A DNA stretch of 64,000 nt. Origin: Caulobacter vibrioides OR37 (GTDB taxonomy: Bacteria; Pseudomonadota; Alphaproteobacteria; Caulobacterales; Caulobacteraceae). The notes under the pieces were generated by a model. The model was not told the DNA's origin. It saw only the letters and a program-made list of their open reading frames with translations, and ran no database searches. A program made the position numbers and the translations under genes. Where the stretch lies: assembly GCF_000372645.1 (NCBI RefSeq), contig NZ_APMP01000004.1:124001-188000 (forward strand), given 5' to 3'. Below, in pieces: positions 24,886-32,837 of this stretch. Position 1 is the stretch's first letter, and each line of letters opens with the position of its first letter.

Positions 24886-26250
24886 CTAAGCGGTCGCGCC
24901 TTCCGCCGCCGCGCCCAGTTCCCCGGCCGCGCGGGCTTTGCGGCCATAGACCACTTCGAACAGCGGGCTGGCCATGACCGTGGTCACGATCGCCATCAGC
25001 ACCAGCATCGAGAACAGCGTCGGGCCGATCACGCCCTTCTGCAGACCGATATTGATGATGATCAGCTCCATCAGGCCACGCGAGTTCATCAGCGCGCCGA
25101 TGCCCATGGCGGTCGAATGGCTCTCGCCCGTCAGGCGAGCGGCGACGTAGCAAGCGCCCCATTTGGCCAGGACCGACGCCGCCAGCACGCCCAAGGCGAT
25201 CAACAGCAACTGGGGCGAATTGACCATGTCCATGCGGGTGTTCAGCCCCGAATAGGTGAAGAACATCGGCAGCAGCAGCACCACGGCGATCGGCTCGACC
25301 TTCTTCTTCAGTTCCTCGACCAGCAGGCCGCGCGGCATGACCACGCCCAGGATGAACCCACCGAAAATGGCGTGGATGCCGACGGCGTCCATCAGGAAGG
25401 CCGAAACGCAGAAAGCCAGGATGACCAGGGCCAAGACATGGGTGCTCATGTGCCCGTCGCGCTCGACCATGCGCCCCAACGGCGCCAGGATCCGAGGCCC
25501 CAGCAAGGTGACGAAGGCCGCCCAGGCCAGGCCGCCGCCGATGGCCAGGACCGCGACGCCAGGGCCGCCGCCGAACGTCGCCAGCACCAGCGCCAGCACG
25601 CACCAGGACACCGCGTCGTCAAACGCGCCGGCGGTCAGGGACAGCGTGCCGAGCGACGTCTTGGCCAGACCCCGCTCGTTTATGATCCGCGCCAGCATCG
25701 GAAAGGCCGTCAAGGCGATGCAGGCGCCCATGAACAGCGTGGCGTTGGCCCGGCTGATGCCGACCGCGAACAGACCCGGGACCTTGAGCAGGAACGGCGT
25801 GATCAGGGTCGCGATCAGGAACGGCGCGACAATGCCGGCGAACGACACGCTCATCGCGCTCTTGGCCTTGGCCTTGAAGTGCCCGGCGTCAAACGTCGCG
25901 CCAACCATGAACATGTAGAGGCCCACGCCCAGCTGAGCGCCGACATAGAGGACGTTCTTCGTCTCCTTGGGGAAAAGCGCGGCTTGAAAGTCGGGGAACA
26001 GCAGCCCCAGCAGCGAGGGTCCCAGCACCACGCCGGCGATCATCTCCCCGACCACCTGGGGCTGACGCAGCAGCTTCTGGCCCAGCCAACCCACCACGCG
26101 GCACGTCAGGACGATAACCGCCAATTGAAGAAAAAAATGAACCGAGAAGTCGCCGGGTGTGAAGCCGTGCGGCGCGCCAGCGGTCGCGGGTCCGTGCGCG
26201 CTCAGAATATCCGCCGCCGTGGCGATCGTGCGCGCGATCAAGTCCGACAC
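24886..26250 (-). CDS. Cation:proton antiporter (CPA2 family)
   Basis: A 454-residue inner-membrane protein with about 12-13 hydrophobic segments of the Na+/H+ or K+/H+ exchanger fold. GEMIAGVVLGPSLLG near residue 70, TAGAFDDAVSWCVLAL (the DD-type ion-binding region, near 207) and GIHAIFGGFILGVVMPRG are typical. No TrkA-N domain or RCK tail follows, so it is the short, unregulated form. The GTG start at 26250 has AGGGGAC upstream. It is convergent with rpiB. Ion specificity cannot be told from sequence. Confidence 0.88.
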   Translation of the reverse strand: MSDLIARTIATAADILSAHGPATAGAPHGFTPGDFSVHFFLQLAVIVLTCRVVGWLGQKLLRQPQVVGEMIAGVVLGPSLLGLLFPDFQAALFPKETKNVLYVGAQLGVGLYMFMVGATFDAGHFKAKAKSAMSVSFAGIVAPFLIATLITPFLLKVPGLFAVGISRANATLFMGACIALTAFPMLARIINERGLAKTSLGTLSLTAGAFDDAVSWCVLALVLATFGGGPGVAVLAIGGGLAWAAFVTLLGPRILAPLGRMVERDGHMSTHVLALVILAFCVSAFLMDAVGIHAIFGGFILGVVMPRGLLVEELKKKVEPIAVVLLLPMFFTYSGLNTRMDMVNSPQLLLIALGVLAASVLAKWGACYVAARLTGESHSTAMGIGALMNSRGLMELIIINIGLQKGVIGPTLFSMLVLMAIVTTVMASPLFEVVYGRKARAAGELGAAAEGATA

Positions 26251-26404
26251 CGTGCAAGTCCCCTAACGCGATCGGCTCGCCTTTCCGCCAGCCTCGGTCG
26301 CAAAGGACTGGGCCACGGCGCGATCGGGCGCGGGCATTCCTGCCACGAGCTTCATACAGTTGTTTTTATTAGAAAAATTTTCAACGTCATAACGACGCTC
26401 GGTA

Positions 26405-26433
26405 GTAACACACCCAAAAGACAGCCTTGTCAA
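26405..26433 (-). promoter_or_regulatory. Possible promoter of the cation:proton antiporter gene
   Basis: On the minus strand a perfect TTGACA (26433-26428) is followed after 17 bases by TGTTAC (26410-26405), about 155 bp before the antiporter start. The surrounding 26330-26440 segment is markedly AT-rich for this genome. The -35 element is convincing and the -10 is poor. Confidence 0.4.
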
Positions 26434-26481
26434 TTTGGTGCGCGACGACGCCGCGATGGCGTTCAAGCGATGCCCATGCGC

Positions 26482-27207
26482 TTAGGGGACGCCCGCCGTC
26501 GTCGCGACACGGATCGTCATGCTGAAAGGCGAGCCCGCCGACGAGGGCGCGGCTGCGGCGGTCGGCGCGATCTCGGCCTTCGCCGCCGCGACCTGGACCG
26601 GCGCGGGCTCGGCGGAGATCAGCGGCGGCGACGGCGCGGGCTTGGCGGCGACATAGATCAGGCGGTTTCCCTTACAGGTCCCGGCGTTGTAGAGGCCCTT
26701 CAGATAGCCGCGCCGCACCATGCCCGCCTTGATCGCCTGGCGGACCTGCTCGTCGTGCGCCTCGGCCCCGGTCAACCGCCGCACCCAGCCGCGCATCGGA
26801 ATTACATCGGAGACCACGCTGGCCACCGCGCCCAGCACCGGCTTGGACAGACCGCCCTCATCGCGCTTCTTGTCCTTGGGCTCGTCGTAGTCCTCGCCCA
26901 GCACCGCGTCGAGTTGGTCGATCTCGGCCCGCAACGGCTCGCATCCCGGCGACGGCGGCGCATAGGGATCGGTCGCGGCCTTCTTCAACAGGTCCGGAAT
27001 TTGCGAGCGCACGACGTTGATGTCGCGCAGCGGCGAGACCATGGCCGAACCCAGGCTGTCGCTGCTGGCCTGGTCCGAGGTCTGGGGAACCTTGCTTTGC
27101 TGGCCCGCCCTCGCCTCGGCCGCCGCCATGCCCAGGCACAGGGCTAGCACCGCCGCGCCACATCGGGCGACCGACGAACCCGCCCCTTGGAAAGATCGCG
27201 ACCTCAT
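26482..27207 (-). CDS. Exported protein of unknown function
   Basis: A 241-residue protein I do not recognise. A signal peptide (CGAAVLALCLGMAAAEARAGQ) suggests a periplasmic location. The middle part (residues ~55-170) is soluble and helical with two well-separated cysteines (SPGCEPLRAEIDQLDAVL and YNAGTCKGNRLIYVAAK) that could form a disulfide. The last ~55 residues are Ala/Pro/Val-rich. I start it at ATG 27207. No functional neighbour is on the same strand: an antiporter lies downstream and a terminator hairpin separates it from kdgK upstream. Confidence 0.6.
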   Translation of the reverse strand: MRSRSFQGAGSSVARCGAAVLALCLGMAAAEARAGQQSKVPQTSDQASSDSLGSAMVSPLRDINVVRSQIPDLLKKAATDPYAPPSPGCEPLRAEIDQLDAVLGEDYDEPKDKKRDEGGLSKPVLGAVASVVSDVIPMRGWVRRLTGAEAHDEQVRQAIKAGMVRRGYLKGLYNAGTCKGNRLIYVAAKPAPSPPLISAEPAPVQVAAAKAEIAPTAAAAPSSAGSPFSMTIRVATTAGVP

Positions 27208-27316
27208 CTCCAGCCCTCGCGCGATTGAACCTGCGGCCAATCAACCCGGAAAACGGCTCCGTCGTTCCCGATGCGCGCGTTCGTGGCGGATTAAGGACAA
27301 ACCGCGGCCGCTCATG

Positions 27317-27346
27317 AAAAACCCCCGATCTTTCGACCGGGGGCTC
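27317..27346 (-). terminator. Intrinsic terminator after kdgK
   Basis: On the minus strand GCCCCCGGTCGAAAGATCGGGGG is followed directly by TTTTT. The GC-rich stem ends in five U residues, 25 bases after the kdgK stop, a textbook rho-independent terminator for the eda-kdgK operon. Confidence 0.88.
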
Positions 27347-27370
27347 GTTCTTATCCGAGAGACGGAGGGC

Positions 27371-28477
27371 TTAGCGGATGACCCGCGCGCCCTTGCCCTT
27401 CATCACGGCCTCGACTTCCGCCTGGCGCACCATCGAGGTGTCGCCCGGCGTGGTCATGGCCAGGGCGCCGTGGGCGGCGCCGTACTCGACGGCGGCCTGC
27501 GGGCCCTTGCCTTCCATGAAGCCGAACGCCAGGCCCGAGGCGAAGCCATCGCCGCCGCCGACGCGGTCATAGATCTCGAGGTTCTCGCGCATCATCGAGG
27601 CGTAGAACTCGCCGCCGGCGTACAGGATCGCCGACCAGTCGTTGACCGAGGCGGTCTTGGCGTTGCGCAGGGTGGTCGCGGCGACCTTGAAGTTCGGGAA
27701 CTCCTTCACCGCCGTCTGGATCATCTTCTTGAAGTTGGCCGGGTCGATCGACGAGATGTGCTCGTCCAGGCCTTCGACCTCGAAGCCCAGGCAGGCGGTG
27801 AAGTCTTCCTCGTTGCCGATCATAACGTCGACATACTGGGCGATGTGACGGTTGACCTTCTGGGCCCCTTCCTTGCCGCCCTGCGACTTCCACAGGCTGG
27901 CGCGGTAGTTCAGGTCGTAGGAGATCACGGTGCCGTACTTGCGGGCGACTTCCACGGCCTCGATCACCGCCTCAGCCGTGTTGCTGGCCAGGGCCGCGAA
28001 GATGCCGCCGGTGTGGAACCAGCGCACGCCTTCCTCGCCGAACAGCTTTTCCCAGTTCACTTCGCCGGGACGGATCTGCGAGGCGGCCGAGTGGCCCCGG
28101 TCGCTGCAGCCGAGCGCCGGACGGACGCCGAAGCCCTTTTCGGTGAAGTTCAGACCGACGCGCGTGTTACGGCCCAGGCCGTCGAACTCGCGCCAGATGA
28201 TGTGCGAGGTGTCGACCCCGCCCTGCATCATCAGATCCTCGACAAGCCAGCCCAGGTCGTTCACCGGCAGGGCGGTGACCGCGGTCGAGCGCTTGCCCCA
28301 GCACTTCCGGAAAGCGCGGGCGACGTTGTATTCGCCGCCGCCTTCCCAGACCTGGAACTGACGCGCGTTGCGAACCCGGCCGAAGCCCGGATCGAAACGC
28401 AGCATCACCTCGCCGAAGCTGGCGCAATCCCACTTTGTTTCCGAAGCCGGGCGAATGTTGAGGATATTGTCGGTCAT
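27371..28477 (-). CDS. kdgK: 2-keto-3-deoxygluconate kinase (PfkB family)
   Basis: Phosphorylates 2-keto-3-deoxygluconate to KDPG with ATP in the cytoplasm, 368 residues. WEGGGEYNVARAFRK near residue 44 is the PfkB N-terminal glycine motif, and DRVGGGDGFASGLAFGFMEG near 306 carries the catalytic Asp of the second signature. The protein is ~50 residues longer than E. coli KdgK, mostly in the middle. The start is ATG 28477, eight bases after the eda stop, so the genes form an eda-kdgK operon that ends at a good terminator. Coupling to Eda, which consumes the product, supports the call. Confidence 0.9.
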   Translation of the reverse strand: MTDNILNIRPASETKWDCASFGEVMLRFDPGFGRVRNARQFQVWEGGGEYNVARAFRKCWGKRSTAVTALPVNDLGWLVEDLMMQGGVDTSHIIWREFDGLGRNTRVGLNFTEKGFGVRPALGCSDRGHSAASQIRPGEVNWEKLFGEEGVRWFHTGGIFAALASNTAEAVIEAVEVARKYGTVISYDLNYRASLWKSQGGKEGAQKVNRHIAQYVDVMIGNEEDFTACLGFEVEGLDEHISSIDPANFKKMIQTAVKEFPNFKVAATTLRNAKTASVNDWSAILYAGGEFYASMMRENLEIYDRVGGGDGFASGLAFGFMEGKGPQAAVEYGAAHGALAMTTPGDTSMVRQAEVEAVMKGKGARVIR

Positions 28478-28485
28478 TGGTGTCT

Positions 28486-29160
28486 CTAGGCCTTCCCACG
28501 AACCTTCTTGATCAGGTCTACCGTCTCGCGGACCTTCTTGGAGATGCCCGCGTAGTCCTTGGCGTCCAGCAGCTCTTGCGTGATGAGCTTGGAGCCCATG
28601 CCGGCGGCGACGATGCCCGCGCCGAACCACTTCTTGACCGAGGCCTCGTCCGGATCGACGCCGCCCGTCGGCATGATGCGGGTCCAGGGCATCGGGCCTA
28701 GCACCGCCTTGACGAAGTCGGGACCGCCGACCGACGAACCCGGGAACACCTTGACGATCTCGCAGCCCAGCTCTTCGGCATAGGAGATTTCCGAGGCCGA
28801 GCCGCAGCCCGGCGAATACGGGATCTTGCGGCGGTTGCAGACCTTGGCGACGTCGGCGTTCAGGATCGGACCGACGACGAACTTTGCGCCATTGGCGATG
28901 TAGATGCCGGCGGTCGGGGCGTCGACGATCGAGCCCACGCCCATGATCACGCGCGGATCGGCCTTATCGAAGTGGCGAGTGACCTCGTAGAAGACGTGGC
29001 TGGCGAAATCGCCGCGGTTGGTGAACTCGATGCAGGGCGCGCCGCCGTCGGCGCAGGCCTGGATCACGTTTTTACAGACCTCGACGTCGGGGTGGTAGAA
29101 CACCGGGATCACGCCCTGGTCCATCAGGGCGGTCAGCACCGCCATACGGTCTTTCACCAT
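28486..29160 (-). CDS. eda: 2-keto-3-deoxy-6-phosphogluconate aldolase
   Basis: Class I aldolase, 224 residues, splitting KDPG into pyruvate and glyceraldehyde-3-phosphate. IPVFYHPDVEV opens the barrel, IEFTNRGDFA holds the catalytic glutamate, and the Schiff-base lysine is in EIVKVFPGSSVGG near residue 137. MPTGGVDPDEASVKKWFGAG completes the phosphate site. ATG 29160 follows AAGGAG. It leads the eda-kdgK operon and lies ~390 bp downstream of a hexuronate-regulon operator. Because the partner kinase is KdgK, this copy is probably dedicated to hexuronates rather than to the glucose Entner-Doudoroff route. Confidence 0.93.
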   Translation of the reverse strand: MVKDRMAVLTALMDQGVIPVFYHPDVEVCKNVIQACADGGAPCIEFTNRGDFASHVFYEVTRHFDKADPRVIMGVGSIVDAPTAGIYIANGAKFVVGPILNADVAKVCNRRKIPYSPGCGSASEISYAEELGCEIVKVFPGSSVGGPDFVKAVLGPMPWTRIMPTGGVDPDEASVKKWFGAGIVAAGMGSKLITQELLDAKDYAGISKKVRETVDLIKKVRGKA

Positions 29161-29413
29161 CGTAAACTCCTTCCCGAAGGATCGATCTTGCGCGGAAGAC
29201 TTTCCTGGGTCGCCGCGCGGGCAAGATTTCGCCGGAACTGGCTCAGGGCGATCCCTTAGACCGCGTCGCGTATGAGCGCCACATCCGGGGCTGCCGCAAC
29301 GTCAATTTTGGATCGCTGGCGCGCTCGATAGGCTCGACGAGCCGGAACGCCGTGTCTCTCCCGTGCTTCCTTCCCCATAGCCTTTCAGACGACACCCGCC
29401 CCGCTCGAAGCGC

Positions 29414-29445
29414 AAAAACGAGGGCGTCGGATCACGCCGACGCCC
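29414..29445 (-). terminator. Terminator-like hairpin in the eda leader
   Basis: Minus strand: a perfect 9-bp stem (GGGCGTCGG with CCGACGCCC, 6-nt loop) followed by TCG and then TTTTT. It is transcribed about 105 bases after the operator at 29549 and 255 bases before eda. It could end a small RNA of roughly 150 nt or act as an attenuator of eda-kdgK. Confidence 0.6.
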
Positions 29446-29548
29446 CGTTAAGTTTGCGCAGGAGCGAGCTCAAAGAGCCGCGAACGAGACGGACCAACCC
29501 AAACGCCGGACCGAAACGTATGACCTCGGAGGAATTGGCCAGGCCACT

Positions 29549-29563
29549 TAGCCACCGGTGTCA
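29549..29563 (-). promoter_or_regulatory. Hexuronate-regulon operator, copy 2 (eda-kdgK)
   Basis: On the minus strand TGACACCGGTGGCTA; the first ten bases (TGACACCGGT) are identical to the other three sites and the 3' part diverges by three bases. It lies just downstream of a plausible -10 (TTATCT), i.e. around the transcription start, which suits repression. It is the weakest of the four copies. Confidence 0.6.
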
Positions 29564-29822
29564 TTCGCAGATAAACAGAAACCGACGATGAGCGCAAGCG
29601 GGGAGAAAAGTCGGTCCTCGATAATGTCAACGACTTGAAAACGCGAATGTTTACGACAGCCCGAAGAACGGGGATCGCCTGATATCCAGAGCGCCCCGCG
29701 AATGCCGAGACTTGCGAGCAACCGTGAGGGTCACGGGCTCGAGGGCCAATGGGCGGGGAAGCTCCCTATCCGCCGATTGGCCAAGCCTTCGTGGGGAAAT
29801 CGGAGGTCCGCGCGCTGGCCGA

Positions 29823-32552
29823 TCAGCCGGTATTTCTCAGGCCCGCCGCGATGCCCGCCACGGTCAACTGGATGGCCAGGCGCAGGTCCTCGTCGGTGTC
29901 CCCTCCCCGACGGCGCGAGAGCAGCTCCAGCTGCAGGTGATTCAGCGGGTCGACGGAGCGGCCCGCCAAGGCCACCGACTCGGCGAGGTCTGGCTGGTTG
30001 TCCAGCAGGGCCGAGCCGCCGCGGATATTCAGCGCCAGGCGGCTGGCGGCGTCATGCTCGCGCTGGATGGTCGCGAAGATCCGTTCGGCGTTGGCCTGGT
30101 CCGGAGACAGCGTCACGTAGCGCGCGGCGATGCCCATGTGGCTCTGGGCCAGGGCCAGCTCCATGTTCGACAGAAGCGACGCGAAGAAATCGAAACTCCC
30201 CGCCAGGTCGCGCAGTTGGTCCACCGACAGCCCGGCCCGCTCAACGCCCGAAGCGAAGCCGTACCAGCCCGGCAGCATGAAGCGCGCCTGCGACCAGCTG
30301 AACACCCACGGGATGGCCCGCAGATCCTCGATCTTGCGACTGGCGGTCCGCGAGGCGGGACGACTGCCGATATTGAGGCCCACGATCTCGCTGATCGGCG
30401 TCACCGACCAGAAGAAGTCCTCGAAGGCGGGGTCGTCGTACACCAGGGCGCGGAAGCCATGGAAGGACGCCTCGGCCAGAGCCGTCATGGCGGACTCGAC
30501 CTTGGGATCGGGCTGGTGGATCGGACGCTCGCTGGCCATCAGGACCGCGGCGGCCAAGCCGTCGAGGTTGCGGCGCGCCGTGGGCTGATCGCCGAAACGG
30601 CGGGCGATCATCTCGCCCTGCTCGGTCATGCGGATGCGGCCCTGGACCGTGCCGGCCGGCTGCGCCAGCACAGCCTCGGCGGCGGGACCACCGCCTCGGC
30701 CGACGCTGCCGCCCCGACCATGGAAAAGCTGCAAGCCAACGCCCATTCGGTCGGCCTCGAACGCGAGGGCCGAAGCCCCCTTCGCCACCCCGCGCCGGGA
30801 CGCGACATAGCCGCCGTCCTTGTTGCTGTCGGAATAGCCCAGCATGATCTCCTGCACCGGCCGATCGCCCAGGATGGTCCGCGACAACGGAAGCTCCAGC
30901 CACTGGCGCAGTACGGCGGGACCGTTCTCCAAGTCGCCGATGGTTTCGAACAGCGGCGCGACCTTGACCGAGGCGCGCGGCGCCGCGCCGCCCCACACCA
31001 GCCCGACCTGCTTGAGCAGCACCAGCGGCTCAAGAATGTCCGACAGGGTCGCGGACTTAGAGATGATGTAAGCGCCGATACAGCCGTGGCCGTAGTCGCG
31101 CACGGCCTGGGCGGCGGCCTCCATCGTGGCCAGCTCCTTGGTCGTCTCCTCGCCATAGGCGGTGAACGGCGAGACCAGCGGACGCTGATGCGACAGCTCC
31201 TCGATCAGCACCTTACAGCGCGCCGCCTCGTCTAGCTTCAGATAAGCGACGCCCGTGCCGGCGCGCTGGAACAGCTCGTCGAGGGTCCGCTCGTGGACAT
31301 CGGCGTTTTGACGCAGGTCCAGGCTCATCAGGTGGAAGCCGCAAGCCTTGGCCACCTCGACCAGGGTGCGCAGCGCCGAGCCCACCAGGCGCTCGCCGCC
31401 GTTGCGCTCCAGACTGTCGATGATCACGGTCAGGTCGGCGACGAAGGCGTCCGGGTGGCCGTAGGGCTCGACCTCGGTCGTCCCCGTGGCGAAGGCGACA
31501 GGCTGGCCCGTCAGCTTCTGCGAGACGGCGGTCAGGCGGTCGAAGATCAATTCCAGCGCCAGGCGATAAGGCTCGTCCAGCCGGTGGACCGACGGGTCGC
31601 GGGTCTGGGCCGCCAGCGCCAAGAGCTCCTCGGACACCGGCGTATAGGCGGTGGAGACCGCCAGATTGGACCACAGCTTGCGCACCTCGCCGGCGTACCA
31701 GTCGAGGATCACGCGGGACTGCGAGGCGAAGGCCAGCTTCAAGGTCTCGCCGTTGACGCCGGGATGCCCGTCACGGTCCCCGCCCAGCCAGGAGCCCATC
31801 TTCAGCAGCGGCGCGAGATGGCCGTGCGAGCCGATCTTGGCCGTCCAGTCGCCGTAGAGGTCGATGATCGCGGGCAGGATCGAGGTGCGGACGATCGACA
31901 GGGCGTTGCGGATCTCGTCCTTCACGGTGATCCGCTCGGGGCGATAGAGACGGGTCCGCCACATCAGCGCGATCTCGCGGAACAGGCTCTCGCGGATCTC
32001 CGCGTCCAGGTCCGGCGGCAGGTGGTGGCGGCGCAGGGCCATCAGGCGCGAGATCTCCGTCTCGCGATCGACCATGCTACGGCGGCGGACCTCGGTCGGG
32101 TGGGCGGTCAGCACCGGCACGACGTTCATGGCGGCGAACGTCCGGGCCAGGGCCTCGTCGCTCATGCCTTGGGCCTTCAGCGCCCGAACGGCGTCGATCA
32201 AGGTGCGGGGACGCGCGTCGCCGGGCTGAGCTTCGGCCTCGGCGTGGCGGCGACGACCGGCGACGTCCTCGCCGATATTGGCCAGCAGCGAGTGGCTGGC
32301 GAAAGCCCGCGCCAGGAACACGGCCTGGTCGGTAGTCAGGTCGGCGAACAGGTGATCGAGCACCGGCGCCTCGCCCGTGGCCTCCTCCTCGCGCGACGCG
32401 GCCTTCCGCGCCTTGGCCACCAGGTCGGCGGCCTCCTGCCCGTCCAGATAAGCGATCGCCTCGGACAGAAGCTCGCTCAGCAGATTGGCGTTCTGACGGA
32501 CGTGACGGCTGGTGGGGCGGTCAACGTTGATCGACAGGGCCGGGTTGCGCAT
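29823..32552 (-). CDS. ppc: Phosphoenolpyruvate carboxylase
   Basis: Carboxylates PEP to oxaloacetate, replenishing the TCA cycle; 909 residues, full length for the family. The catalytic histidine is in VLTAHPTEVRRR near residue 150, GGDRDGHPGV follows near 255, the second signature GYSDSNKDGGY is near 570, and FHGRGGSVGRGGGP is close behind. The protein ends in the conserved RNTG, which completes the active site. ATG 32552 has CGGAG 8 bases upstream. It stands alone, with two palindromic elements in its upstream region and a long spacer to eda. Confidence 0.97.
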   Translation of the reverse strand: MRNPALSINVDRPTSRHVRQNANLLSELLSEAIAYLDGQEAADLVAKARKAASREEEATGEAPVLDHLFADLTTDQAVFLARAFASHSLLANIGEDVAGRRRHAEAEAQPGDARPRTLIDAVRALKAQGMSDEALARTFAAMNVVPVLTAHPTEVRRRSMVDRETEISRLMALRRHHLPPDLDAEIRESLFREIALMWRTRLYRPERITVKDEIRNALSIVRTSILPAIIDLYGDWTAKIGSHGHLAPLLKMGSWLGGDRDGHPGVNGETLKLAFASQSRVILDWYAGEVRKLWSNLAVSTAYTPVSEELLALAAQTRDPSVHRLDEPYRLALELIFDRLTAVSQKLTGQPVAFATGTTEVEPYGHPDAFVADLTVIIDSLERNGGERLVGSALRTLVEVAKACGFHLMSLDLRQNADVHERTLDELFQRAGTGVAYLKLDEAARCKVLIEELSHQRPLVSPFTAYGEETTKELATMEAAAQAVRDYGHGCIGAYIISKSATLSDILEPLVLLKQVGLVWGGAAPRASVKVAPLFETIGDLENGPAVLRQWLELPLSRTILGDRPVQEIMLGYSDSNKDGGYVASRRGVAKGASALAFEADRMGVGLQLFHGRGGSVGRGGGPAAEAVLAQPAGTVQGRIRMTEQGEMIARRFGDQPTARRNLDGLAAAVLMASERPIHQPDPKVESAMTALAEASFHGFRALVYDDPAFEDFFWSVTPISEIVGLNIGSRPASRTASRKIEDLRAIPWVFSWSQARFMLPGWYGFASGVERAGLSVDQLRDLAGSFDFFASLLSNMELALAQSHMGIAARYVTLSPDQANAERIFATIQREHDAASRLALNIRGGSALLDNQPDLAESVALAGRSVDPLNHLQLELLSRRRGGDTDEDLRLAIQLTVAGIAAGLRNTG

Positions 32553-32647
32553 GGCGGACTCCGGGGACCGCCGGACGGACGATCCCGAACTGGAAAGTGT
32601 CTAGAGAAGGCGTCGGCGCGGCAGGTGCTGACGTTACGGCGCCCTCT

Positions 32648-32696
32648 AGAGCGTGATAGCCGAAAGTGTGAGCGGTTTCGGCGGTTATCACGCTCT
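32648..32696. repeat. Palindromic intergenic repeat, copy 2
   Basis: Same family as the element at 1793: arms AGAGCGTGATA..GCCGAAA and TTTCGGC..TATCACGCTCT around a TGTGAGCGG loop region, with a small bulge on the right arm. It is followed by the shared GATTTAGAGCC motif, which here continues into a second, longer palindrome. It lies ~95 bp upstream of the ppc start. Confidence 0.85.
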
Positions 32697-32708
32697 AAAT
32701 GTTTGATT

Positions 32709-32760
32709 TAGAGCCTTATTTTTCCGCTCGAATGATTCCATTCGAGCGGATAAGGCTCTA
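32709..32760. repeat. Long interrupted palindrome next to repeat copy 2
   Basis: An outer 11-bp stem (TAGAGCCTTAT at 32709 with ATAAGGCTCTA at 32750) and an inner 10-bp stem (CCGCTCGAAT at 32724 with ATTCGAGCGG at 32740) are separated on the left by TTTT and enclose a 6-nt loop. Both stems are perfect. Read on the plus strand it would fold into a 21-bp hairpin. The first bases match the motif that also follows repeat copy 1, so the two elements probably travel together. Confidence 0.8.
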
Positions 32761-32792
32761 GCGCGCTTCACCGGAACGGAAAACCCAGGCCG

Positions 32793-32816
32793 CACAATGG
32801 TTGCGCTACCATTGTG
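32793..32816. promoter_or_regulatory. Palindrome CACAATGGTTGCGCTACCATTGTG
   Basis: Perfect 9-bp arms (CACAATGGT and ACCATTGTG) around TGCGCT. It lies 22 bases beyond the kduD stop and ~240 bp upstream of ppc. The central TGGTTGCGCTACCA resembles the motif TGTTAGCGCTACCA that I recall for xylose-responsive LacI-type regulation in Caulobacter, so it may be an operator; it could equally be a 3'-end hairpin of the uxaC-kduI-kduD mRNA. Confidence 0.5.
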
Positions 32817-32837
32817 GATTTGCGCGTTTTTATTTCG

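Larger units (their letters stand above)
29161..29822. other. 662-bp intergenic region between eda and ppc
   Basis: No convincing gene. It holds, reading towards eda on the minus strand, a candidate promoter (TTGCGC near 29595, 17 bases, then TTATCT near 29570), the operator at 29549, a 9-bp-stem terminator-like hairpin at 29414-29445, then about 250 bp before the eda start in which I see no clear element. A short open frame from the ATG inside the operator ends just before the hairpin but has no ribosome-binding site. Confidence 0.6.

Noticed and set aside
26263..26466. 67-codon open frame ahead of the antiporter gene
   Set aside because: No ribosome-binding site, no conserved pattern, and it spans the AT-rich promoter-like region.
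29448..29630. 60-codon open frame in the eda upstream region
   Set aside because: It begins upstream of the likely promoter and operator and has no ribosome-binding site; kept only as a remark on the leader.
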